Positions 42,401 to 47,912 of a stretch of 64,000 nucleotides of DNA are shown here, piece after piece. The DNA comes from Leucobacter chromiiresistens (GTDB taxonomy: Bacteria > Actinomycetota > Actinomycetes > Actinomycetales > Microbacteriaceae): positions 806,001 through 870,000 of the forward strand of contig NZ_FNKB01000001.1 in NCBI RefSeq assembly GCF_900102345.1. The letters are read 5' to 3'. The notes below the pieces were generated by a model. The model had not been told where the DNA came from, did not search any database, and saw only the letters and a list, made by a program, of their open reading frames with translations. The position numbers and the translations under genes were made by a program. How positions within the stretch are numbered: the first letter of the stretch is position 1; each line of letters opens with the position of its first letter.

Positions 42401-45389
42401 CGTCGAGCGCGACGGCGAGCGGGCGGGGTTCCCGGCGCGCGCCGGCGACACCATCACCTGGACCTTCACCGGCGATGAGCTGCCGGTGGGCTCGGGCGAG
42501 GCGTTCGACGGCAGCGCATACGACATCTCGCTCACCGGCGCCATCGACGCCTCCTGGACGGGCGGTGCGATCGAGAACACCGCCCAGGCGGTGCCCGGCG
42601 AGACGCGCGATCCCCAGGGCTCGAACAACGCGAGCACCGCGACCGCGGCTCCCGGCGACGCCACCGCGCTGCGCGTGGCGAAGACCCGGGTGGTGCAGGT
42701 CGACGGCGAGTGGGTCGTCGCGGCGGAGCAGGATCCCGTACCCGCGTTCCGCCCCGGCGACGACGTGAGCTACCGCGTCACCGTCATCAACGACGGCCCC
42801 GCCGATGCGCGCGACGTGACCGTCGTCGACGAGGCCCCGACGGGGCTGCGCTACGACTCCCACGAGTCGGAGGGCGCGGCCGCATGGAGCCGCACGGCGG
42901 GCGGTGCGTCGAGCGCCGGCAGCAGCGACGACTGGGACACGTTCGCGCTCGCGGGCACGCAGCAGCGCGGCGCGGAGCACGCGCGATCCTTCATCGTGAC
43001 CTACGGCAGCGACCCGGCCATGCCGAACGGCGAATCGTTCGTGAACACCGTCGAAGCCTCGGCCGCGAACTGGCGGTCGGCAGACGGAGGCCGGGCGTAC
43101 GCGAGCGATGACGAGGGCGTCGCCCCGACGCGCAGCGCCGATCTCGAGATCGAGAAGGCGCACACGGCCCCCGAGGGCACCGCGGCCGCCGTCGCCGGCG
43201 AGACCGCCGAGTACCGGCTGCTCGTGACGAACCACGGGCCGAGCATCTCGGACGCCCCCATCGCGGTGACCGACGAGCTGCCCGCCGGCTTCGGCTACGT
43301 CGCCGGCTCCGCCTCGGTCGCGATCGCGGGAGGCGACGCCGTACCGGTCGAACCCGCGGTCTCGGGCGGCACGCTCACCTGGGCCGACACCACCGCCGGC
43401 CTGACGCTCGCCCCCGGGCAGACCGTGGTCGTCACCTTCACCGCGTCGATCGACGCCGACCTCGCGCCGGGCTCCGGCATCGAGAACGTCGCGCTCGTCG
43501 ACGGCCCGAACGACAACAACCCGCTGAACGACCGCGCCGCCGACCTCATCGACGTCGCCATCGAGGCCGATCTCGCGCTCGCGAAGCGCGTGGTCTCGGC
43601 TCCGGAGGACATCACCGCCGGTGCCGCGGTCACGTGGAATCTGGAGCCGCGCAACCTCGGGCCGTCGACCGCGCGCAGCACCCAGGCGCAGCCGATCACC
43701 GTCACCGACACCCTCCCCGAGGGCATCTCGGCCCTCGCGCAGGATCCGTCGACGGACCTGTGGCGCGCGAGCTTCTCGAACGCCGGCGGCTGGGGCGCGG
43801 CGCGTGCGGGCGACACGATCACCTGGACGTACACGGGCGCATCCCTGCAGGTGGGCGACGAGCCCGACCTCGCGCTGACCGGCGTCGTCGACGCGGCGTG
43901 GACGGGCGGCGAGATCGTGAACACCGCCGCGGTGCGCGCTGGTGCGACGGTCGATCCCGAACCGGCGAACGACACCGACGATGCCGCGTTCTCGCCCGAC
44001 GACCGCACGAGTCTGACGCTCTGGAAGACGCGCGTCGTGCAGTCCGACGGCGCGTGGACGCCGGCCGCCTCCTTCGACCCCGTGCCGCGGGTCGTGCCCG
44101 GAACCGACGTGTCGTACCGCATCACCGTGCGCAACGACGGCCCGGCCGACGCGCGAGAGGTGCGCGTCGTGGACCAGGCGCCCGAGGGCCTCGCCTTCGT
44201 CGCCGTGGCGAGCGAGTCGGGCGAGTGGACGCGGAGCGCGGGCGGCCTGGGTGCCGACGGCACGGCGAACCCGGGCTGGGATACGTTCGCGCTGACCGGG
44301 ACGCAGCAGGTCGGCCCCGAGCAGCTGCGATCCTTCATCGTCACGTACCGCACCGACCCCGCCCTCGACGTGAGCGAACCGCTCGTCAACCTGGCGGACG
44401 CGACGGCCGCGAACTCGGCGAACCGTCCGGTCGCCGACGACGCGAGCGACGAGGCGGCGCGCGCCGATCTCGCGATCGTGAAGACGAGCGCGCAGGATCG
44501 CGTGAACGCGGGCGGCACCGCCGACTACCGCCTGCTCGTCACCAACGAGGGCCCGAGCATCGCGCGCGGCCCGATCGAGGTCGTCGACGCGCTGCCCCTC
44601 GGCATGTCGTACGTGCCGGGAAGCGCCCGCGTCTCCGTCGCCGGGAGCCCCGCCGAGGCGCTCGAGCCGGCCTCCGCCCGCGCGTCCGGCGCGGAGCGGC
44701 TGACGTGGACGCCGATCGACGCGGGCGCGAGCCTGGCGGTCGGCGAGACCGTGGAGATCACGCTGCAGGCCGCCGTTGCCGACACCGTGGTCTCGGCTGA
44801 CGGGCTCGCGAACGTGGCCTCGGTGAGCGCCGCGGACGACGAGAACCCGGCGAACGACGTGTCGAGCGCCGTCGTGCGCGTCGACCCCGTCGCGACGCTC
44901 GTCACCGAGAAGACGGTGATCGGTGAGCTGCGGGTCGGGCAGATCGGGGAGTACCGCATCGCGGTGGAGAACCGCGGGCCGACGCTCGACCCGGGCCCGA
45001 TCACCGTCACCGATGCGCTGCCCGCCGGCCTGCGCTTCGCCTCCTCGCCCGACGACACCGTGCAGGTCTCGGGATCGACGGTGACCTGGACGCTGCCGCA
45101 GGGCCTCGCGGTCGGCGAGCGCGCCGAATTCGCGCTCTTCGTGCACGTCGATCAGGGCGCGTACCCGTCGGTCGCGAACTCCGCGACGGTCGAGACGCCC
45201 ACCGCGCAGACCGCGGACGCGGTGCTCGCCGCCTCGGTCACCGCGCCGGTCGCGGCCGCGCCCGGGCTCGCCACGACGGGCGCCGACACCGCGGCGTTCG
45301 CGGCGCTCGCCGCGCTGCTGATGCTGCTCGCCGGAGCCGGCGTGCTGCTGGAGACGCGGCGGCGCCGGGAGCGGGAGGCGGCGGCTTAG
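33498..45389 (+). CDS. Giant DUF11-repeat surface protein with LAxTG sorting signal
   Basis: 3963 residues. A signal-peptide-like N-terminus ends in AQQAAAAE. The body holds about 23 DUF11-type immunoglobulin-like repeats, each with a K-rich start (VEK, VTKTRVV, IAKSHTAP), an Y-R-x-x-V-x-N-x-GPS strand and T-DxLPxGL. Repeats start near residues 240, 471, 675, 848, 1077, 1248, 1401, 1561, 1714, 1874, 2047, 2193, 2331, 2473, 2603, 2757, 2898, 3057, 3215, 3358, 3505, 3657 and 3800. The C-terminus is LATTG, a hydrophobic segment and RRRREREAAA, so sortase (class E-like) should anchor it to peptidoglycan. Role: adhesion or cell-surface layer is inferred. ATG 33498 follows AAGGAA by 11 bases; GTG 33489 is an alternative. 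Confidence 0.9.
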   Translation: MVTAVVGARRSRIRSLIASIATGAIVAGSLVAVGVGAQQAAAAEWAPKVTVESAGAGAKNFILAGEDASFAVEIANTDGGKQFNLGVSALLPESVSFVEGGGSQQPTQVYGPLSVLPNASRTAPATAESCAASGLIPASELDPAGPANRCAVPAGQQLWVWANIDDLPQGGTVPLNVTVRPDAAAYPVGSTITFNATAYTSDDPSRLPAFDGSESKAKTSDHTSKPGVDADFAQPDVRALRVTKSEPSPERELLRGVHDHPTVYTIRVQNTGEAPTSGVTVTDYLPAGLEYLGLAGGDNTAAGSGEYSVDGQPRRMPALSPLASAAAERVETVELSAAEADALGLAGAGVYTKVTWTLNELAGGTAQSFPASAGTSGSVELKYYAAVPLFENALWEGAAPDAASGLQGANLGNNTGPSTRHGSADAAAPAGAQALTNAATASGAFTGPVLDDDDALRTTSDTDTETVDAVDLHVIKSVQEDAFTTGALANYSLQVRASEYVDARDVRLTDVIPNGLCPAFPEQSTAPRLSIVNGDGAGDYADAAAWSQAVTRGSACDYPSAETGAAVDAATVESIVFDAGSGVFTVVFAVDAIAANASADVRYTLMQRPNYTGANGSTSSGDRLVNRVSITGTTSPIAAIAADAALLERVGDERHPLDDSQATITSHFTNIEKEVLARGRTLDEGVADPAAWEKRASAPFSPGDRVWYRIQVPFTEGAETRNPVLDDYLPAGVDFVQAEYAFTGMADAADTAAPQSRTDSGFPLAYIPEPAVDGAHLSWDLGEQRGDFRFMPLGSSLTVFIEGVVTAQSASADDLDSPANHAKYQQVNVDGELAFRRSDATIDLDWGATLQKGIETNTHAGGSANRAFGEGGSGETVAQGDTVTYRIDVTAPQNTTSGYEIWDVLPEGATAADIATGSFTASLYDGGMPGSPETPLGTADFTATAVDAVPSDGPQLSAEYAGRSVVIWTISSEVPGSSPEAGTTAAVTRGLTLGYALNVPDGSGGAAAQLAQSYENTAGIVSYDIPHPGSSAEPTTVVPQREGGGQLLTNRTPAAGEVGFGDADTYDAAEIHLPDAAVAKTLVSTEISPSSADVSDPNNAAGAIVQGEYATFEYSVTIPARTSVSNATLADRGTLTNAAGQPVETRYVAGSAQYFAPGNATAIPDACGTGALAGFTCSDSAAGELGFPATYTNRTSGDQVFRVQATYWVGDTNPGALQNRAVFTFDDPAGGAQRTKAANAPVQAVEPKLAVTKSASQATGVNVDQPVTFTIVVGNGASSPKSYDNVVTDRLPAGLRVDPASFTVNGAPLPQGSVDIAAGALDGSSGSIVWDPADIAELREVPGAVTLTYRAKLDPQAGAGQTYTNTVDVQGYTLPAAIDADHERGGALTASSAATVTADTAAITKHVRVQGSGAAFGPTASAPVGATAEYEVRVALQPYVNYYDVQLDDIGLKTSQPISNASVTVETAGGAATDDTANWSITASGGDTRTWEYTANDGTIASSADARVLVLRYDVLIAKDLVTDARVGNTANFMWKSSTAQNAGFQTLASSAGVDILRPQLTVAKGVKRTGATGAYTSSANGQVDQRFTYEVRAVNGSGAGRSDAYNATITDQVPAGIVVDESTFKIGGAAAPVGAVSKSGSTITWSIPGPVAPGATVALTYEAAFSPSATLTSGAKRNTAGIAGYESFAANGERFTSTQTAQATVTPLLPRVTLAKAAADTSKSAYAGEPFEWVLTATNAANGGAAQKVVLTDTLPANWTFTEVKRITVAGATVASTPPAGGANGPLVWTFGSDSVDASTPVVLQPGQSITIRYTATPKNPDALTAPGVGSANPHTNTLSAVTTDRRNATGSASGSYTGANAADSAFLRDADLHVEKRAVGGVTGTGSQATNLHGLATGAWVPGQGPVSGRYAQPQWRVTVTNQGPDASFGPFAFTDATVQPNGVQTGAFSARYYASSSDTTGSALPLTLNSDGSMAVGLTTTSLKADGSDRIVLTADVTANATATASAAQLSNTADVLGRTFEAQNRRADNTSTAQQALNPIADLAVEKVVNTVAPVVGSPITWGITVRNLGPSVSAASADAPITISDTVPEGVTGAAPSSNADWSATLADGSAVPAGGVDAGTDIVWTYQGAAMPVGATAQVTLTGTLLASQTGELRNTAAVAPGATAEPVGGDGNNTSEVGVTPDDGTALGVTKTRVVDDAGTWRPATADEPFVPGTAVSYRIDVANNGPADARAVRVTDTRPNGLSYSSHVGIDGAAWSDSHTATADAFDLQGSQAPQTTRSFVVTYDSSPSVLNTITNAVVASAENSGNEPEATDSTGSNRRADVSIAKSHTAPAAGEAVPAGGSVTYRLAVTNEGPSDSDAPIAVTDALPDGFAYRAGTAAVSVDGAAPVALEPTAVDGTLTWADATGGADLPLGAAAVITFVADVDADLAPQAAVRNTADVSAPNDTDPVNNHAEDAIDLVRSATMSVEKTADSGTALAGGTVDYTLQVTNEGPSAAPAQIADALPEGMTLVAVSGDGWNCDASAPGTRSASCAYAENDGLLPVGGSTLRVTAAVAPTVLAGVELENTAELTWSDSAGTRSDEDAATVAVVAAADLGIEKHVIDAPGGDAIADAGVLAGESAWYRLQVRNFGPSDAVGPIVVTDTLPLGVTIDEALTSVGPWIVRASDADAETPQVVTFTLAAGLPADTAADADRGIAPVIEFEARFAPTLAAGTLTNTAAVASETPEPSGDPHPNDDSAAVEVTRNADVELEKGHVAAAPDEFEIGDTVVFTFDARNSGPSSSNTLTITDTLPAGLAYIDGSAAGDGWSVTGATPGADGTTAVVAAYAGTVLPGASAPQLQLSARVTAEIGTRTAVTNEACAASPESPAPASPAAPGCDDDTITVVPLADLLISKTLDERATPESGITAGEAIAWRIAPRNAGPSVSVSTGGAPITITDTLPAGVSQVADPSTEMWAATVERDGERAGFPARAGDTITWTFTGDELPVGSGEAFDGSAYDISLTGAIDASWTGGAIENTAQAVPGETRDPQGSNNASTATAAPGDATALRVAKTRVVQVDGEWVVAAEQDPVPAFRPGDDVSYRVTVINDGPADARDVTVVDEAPTGLRYDSHESEGAAAWSRTAGGASSAGSSDDWDTFALAGTQQRGAEHARSFIVTYGSDPAMPNGESFVNTVEASAANWRSADGGRAYASDDEGVAPTRSADLEIEKAHTAPEGTAAAVAGETAEYRLLVTNHGPSISDAPIAVTDELPAGFGYVAGSASVAIAGGDAVPVEPAVSGGTLTWADTTAGLTLAPGQTVVVTFTASIDADLAPGSGIENVALVDGPNDNNPLNDRAADLIDVAIEADLALAKRVVSAPEDITAGAAVTWNLEPRNLGPSTARSTQAQPITVTDTLPEGISALAQDPSTDLWRASFSNAGGWGAARAGDTITWTYTGASLQVGDEPDLALTGVVDAAWTGGEIVNTAAVRAGATVDPEPANDTDDAAFSPDDRTSLTLWKTRVVQSDGAWTPAASFDPVPRVVPGTDVSYRITVRNDGPADAREVRVVDQAPEGLAFVAVASESGEWTRSAGGLGADGTANPGWDTFALTGTQQVGPEQLRSFIVTYRTDPALDVSEPLVNLADATAANSANRPVADDASDEAARADLAIVKTSAQDRVNAGGTADYRLLVTNEGPSIARGPIEVVDALPLGMSYVPGSARVSVAGSPAEALEPASARASGAERLTWTPIDAGASLAVGETVEITLQAAVADTVVSADGLANVASVSAADDENPANDVSSAVVRVDPVATLVTEKTVIGELRVGQIGEYRIAVENRGPTLDPGPITVTDALPAGLRFASSPDDTVQVSGSTVTWTLPQGLAVGERAEFALFVHVDQGAYPSVANSATVETPTAQTADAVLAASVTAPVAAAPGLATTGADTAAFAALAALLMLLAGAGVLLETRRRREREAAA

Positions 45390-45766
45390 CCCGCGTCGCC
45401 CCGGCCGCGGAGCCGGTCGATGTCGCGCCGCTCGCGCTTCGTCGGCCGGCCCGCGCCCCGGTCGCGCACGATCTCGGCGGGCCGCTCGACGCGCGGCGGC
45501 GGGGGCGGCGTGAGGTCGTCGAAGTGCTGCGCGGCGTCGGCGGCGCTGCCGCGCCGCACCGGGAGCCCCGCGACGCGGTAGATCGTGTCGAAGCCGTTGC
45601 GGCGCACGCGCACCTCGTCGCCCAGCCGCACCGCCTGAGACGCCTTCGCGGTCGCGCCGTTCACGCGCACGTGCCCGGCGCGGCAGGCGGCGGTGGCCTG
45701 GCTCCGCGTCTTGGCGAGGCGCACGCCCCAGACCCATGTGTCGACTCGTACGCTGTCACCGGCCAT
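45386..45766 (-). CDS. S4-domain RNA-binding protein (Hsp15-like)
   Basis: 126 residues. The S4 fold covers residues about 7-70 (VRVDTWVWGVRLAKTRSQATAAC... then GHVRVNGATAKASQAVRLGDEVRV), followed by a basic, Pro-rich tail (RGAGRPTKRERRDIDRL) as in Hsp15/HslR-type proteins. The family binds stalled 50S subunits carrying peptidyl-tRNA, or other RNA. The TAA at the end overlaps the TAG of the giant surface-protein gene, so the two genes are convergent with a 4-base overlap and no terminator between them. ATG 45766 has a TACCAT -10 7 bases upstream. Confidence 0.88.
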   Translation of the reverse strand: MAGDSVRVDTWVWGVRLAKTRSQATAACRAGHVRVNGATAKASQAVRLGDEVRVRRNGFDTIYRVAGLPVRRGSAADAAQHFDDLTPPPPPRVERPAEIVRDRGAGRPTKRERRDIDRLRGRGDAG

Positions 45767-45773
45767 AGACTCG

Positions 45774-45779
45774 ATGGTA
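45774..45779 (-). promoter_or_regulatory. -10 hexamer TACCAT of the S4 gene
   Basis: On the minus strand it is followed by 7 bases and ATG 45766. Confidence 0.45.
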
Positions 45780-45818
45780 GCCGGGGCGGAGGGCGCGCCC
45801 CCTGTCGGAGCGAGGGCG

Positions 45819-46466
45819 ATGGAGTACGAGACGATCGCGGCGGCGGTGGACGCCGAGCAGGAGATCTCGCGATCGCGGTTTCTCGTGCGCCTCGAGCGGG
45901 TCGACGACGAGGCCGCCGCGCGGGCGGTCATCGCCCGCGTGCGCGCCGAGCACCCGCGAGCCCGGCACCACTGCTCGGCGTTCGTGCTCGGCCCCGACGG
46001 GCGCGTGCAGCGCTCGAACGACGACGGGGAGCCGAGCGGCACGGCGGGCGCACCGATGCTCGACGCGCTCGTCTCGGCGGGCCTCAGCGATGTCGTGGCG
46101 GTCGTGACTCGCTACTTCGGCGGCGTGCTGCTCGGGGCGGGCGGGCTGACGCGGGCGTACCGCTCGACCGTGGCGAGCGCGACGCTGCTCGCCCGGCGGC
46201 AGCGGCGCGGGCTGCGGCGATCCGTCGCCCTCAGCTGCGCGTACGACGTCGCGCCCCAGATCGAGGCCGAGGCGCGGCGGCGGGGGTACGCCGTGGGAGC
46301 CGCGGAGTACACCGACCGCGTGGTGCAGCGCTTCGCGCTCGCCGACGACGAGGTCGAGGCGTTCGCGTCGCTCGCGGCGGAGCTGAGCGCCGGTGCGGCC
46401 GCAGTCGAGGTGGGCGACGCCGCGTACGTCGACCTCGCGACCGGCGCGGGGCGCCTCGCGCCGTGA
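45819..46466 (+). CDS. YigZ/IMPACT family protein
   Basis: 215 residues. The UPF0029 fold at the N-terminus shows SRSRFLVRLERVDDEAAARAV, ARHHCSAFVLG, SNDDGEPSGTAGAPML and VVAVVTRYFGGVLLGAGGLTRAY, the family signature. A DUF1949-type ferredoxin-like domain makes up the C-terminal third. The role of bacterial YigZ is unsettled (possible translation or protein-quality link). It is divergent from the S4 protein with about 50 bases between them. A terminator hairpin follows its stop. Confidence 0.9.
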   Translation: MEYETIAAAVDAEQEISRSRFLVRLERVDDEAAARAVIARVRAEHPRARHHCSAFVLGPDGRVQRSNDDGEPSGTAGAPMLDALVSAGLSDVVAVVTRYFGGVLLGAGGLTRAYRSTVASATLLARRQRRGLRRSVALSCAYDVAPQIEAEARRRGYAVGAAEYTDRVVQRFALADDEVEAFASLAAELSAGAAAVEVGDAAYVDLATGAGRLAP

Positions 46467-46467
46467 G

Positions 46468-46500
46468 TCGGTGCCCGGCCCCCAGGGCGCCGGGCACCGA
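46468..46500 (+). terminator. Terminator hairpin after the YigZ gene
   Basis: 12-bp stem (TCGGTGCCCGGC / GCCGGGCACCGA) with a 9-base loop directly after the stop codon. Confidence 0.7.
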
Positions 46501-46512
46501 GCGCCGGGCGCG

Positions 46513-46550
46513 AAAAAGCCCCCGGCGTCCTGGGGGACAGGGCCGGGGGC
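46513..46550 (-). terminator. Leftward intrinsic terminator
   Basis: On the minus strand a 9-bp GC stem (GCCCCCGGC / GCCGGGGGC) with an internal GTCC/GGAC stem is followed by TTTTT. A classical Rho-independent terminator, facing left. No leftward gene precedes it. Confidence 0.85.
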
Positions 46551-46624
46551 GTGTCTCCCGCGCCTATTGGGGAAGTGCGGCTCGGGAGGATGGTCTGAAC
46601 TCGGGGGAACGAATCTTCAACCGC
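46513..46624 (-). ncRNA. Candidate leftward small RNA of about 110 bases
   Basis: The leftward terminator at 46513-46550 needs a transcript. On the minus strand a TATGCT -10 lies at 46635-46630, which would start transcription near 46623. The RNA in between has several C-rich single-strand candidates (GTTCCCCCGAG, CCTCCCGAG, CTTCCCC). This recalls the actinobacterial 6C RNA type, but I do not see runs of six C, so I do not assign it. It lies between yigZ and holB, both rightward. It is not SRP RNA, tmRNA or RNase P RNA by their known motifs. Confidence 0.5.
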
Positions 46625-46730
46625 TGAACAGCATACGACCGCGCCCGGGCGATCGGGAGGCGGATCGGCACTATTCACCCGCACTTTCACCCGCGGCGTC
46701 TGCGCCCATCCCGGTGTCGGTGCGGCGCGA

Positions 46731-46736
46731 TACGAT
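46731..46736 (+). promoter_or_regulatory. -10 hexamer TACGAT of holB
   Basis: Ends 6 bases before GTG 46743, giving a predicted leaderless start. Confidence 0.55.
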
Positions 46737-46742
46737 TCCGGG

Positions 46743-47912
46743 GTGGAGTACTGGGCGGAGATCGTGGGTCAACCGGAGGCGGTGCGCACCTTGGACGCGG
46801 CCGCGGCGCCCGATGCGGCGCCCTCGCACGCCTGGCTCATCACGGGCCCTCCCGGCTCGGGCCGCTCGAACCTCGCCTTCCGCTTCGCCGCCGCGCTGAT
46901 CTCGCGCGGGCCGGATCGCGAGGCCGTGTTCGCCCAGGTGCGCGCCCGCACCCACCCCGATCTCGGCGTGCTCACCACGCAGAAGCTGCTGATCGACATC
47001 AAGGCCGCACGCGACATCGTCACCACGGCGCACTACTCGCCGGCCGAAGGGCGATACCGGGTCATCGTGATCGAGGACGCGGATCGGATGCCCGAGCGCA
47101 CGTCCAACGTGCTGCTGAAGGCGCTCGAGGAGCCGCCCGAGCGCACCATCTGGATCCTCTGCGCGCCGAGCGAGGCCGACCTGCTGCCCACCATCCGCTC
47201 CCGCGCGCGCTCGCTGCGCCTCGTCACGCCCGGCGCGGCCGACATCGCGCGGCTGCTGCACGAGCGCGACGGCATGGACGCCGAGCTCGCCGAGCGCGCG
47301 GCCCGGCTCGCGCAGAGCCACATCGGCATGGCGCGCCGACTCGCGAGCGACCCGGAGGCGCTCGCACGGCGTGAGCGCACGCTCGACGCCGCCCTCGGCG
47401 TGCAGACGCTCGGCGACGCGATGCGCGCAGCGGCGACGCTGGTCAAGGTCGCCGAGGCCGACGCCGCCGCCCTCACGGAGGCCCTCGACCAGCGCGAGCG
47501 CGAGGATGCCCTGCGCAGCCTCGGCCTGGCCGCCGGGGCGGCGATCCCGCCGCAGATGCGCAGCCAGATCCGCGCCCTCGAAGAAGACCAGAAGCGGCGC
47601 GCGACGCGCAGCCTGCGAGACGGCATCGACCGCATCCTCACCGACCTGCTCTCCCTCTTCCGCGACGTGCTGCTCACCGCCCTGCACGGCGAGCCGGCGC
47701 TCATCAACCGCGAACGCGCGGCAGCGATCGCCGACCTCGCCGAGCGGTGGGGGCCGGAGCGCGCCCTCGCCGTGGTGACGGCGGTCGAGGTCGCCCGCGA
47801 GCGGCTCGGGCGCGGCATCACCCCGGGGCTCGTGCTCGAAGCCCTCTTCGCCACGCAGAGCAGTGCCGACACGCTCGTACCGGGCGCCGCCGAGATCGGA
47901 GCACCCCGATGA
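46743..47912 (+). CDS. holB: DNA polymerase III clamp-loader subunit delta prime
   Basis: 389 residues. The AAA+ fold has GPPGSGRSNLA as a P-loop with Arg in place of Lys (as in other delta-prime subunits, which do not hydrolyse ATP), VIVIEDADRMPERTSNVLLKALEEPPE as Walker B and SRC-like region IRSRARSLRLV. The delta-prime zinc ribbon (four cysteines just after the P-loop) is absent: residues 50-75 have none. The C-terminal helical domain is complete. GTG 46743 is used with a -10 6 bases upstream. A lipoprotein peptidase gene overlaps its stop codon. Confidence 0.9.
   Translation: MEYWAEIVGQPEAVRTLDAAAAPDAAPSHAWLITGPPGSGRSNLAFRFAAALISRGPDREAVFAQVRARTHPDLGVLTTQKLLIDIKAARDIVTTAHYSPAEGRYRVIVIEDADRMPERTSNVLLKALEEPPERTIWILCAPSEADLLPTIRSRARSLRLVTPGAADIARLLHERDGMDAELAERAARLAQSHIGMARRLASDPEALARRERTLDAALGVQTLGDAMRAAATLVKVAEADAAALTEALDQREREDALRSLGLAAGAAIPPQMRSQIRALEEDQKRRATRSLRDGIDRILTDLLSLFRDVLLTALHGEPALINRERAAAIADLAERWGPERALAVVTAVEVARERLGRGITPGLVLEALFATQSSADTLVPGAAEIGAPR

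Noticed and set aside
35598..45737. A leftward open frame of more than 3000 codons opposite the giant surface-protein gene.
   Set aside because: It is a consequence of the strong GC bias at third positions in the repeats. The translation is low-complexity Arg/Gly/Val-rich and no family is visible, whereas the plus frame has DUF11 repeats, a signal and a sorting motif.
46513..46624. The candidate small RNA considered as SRP RNA, tmRNA, RNase P RNA or 6S RNA.
   Set aside because: None of the conserved core motifs of those RNAs could be seen, so only a generic small-RNA call is made.
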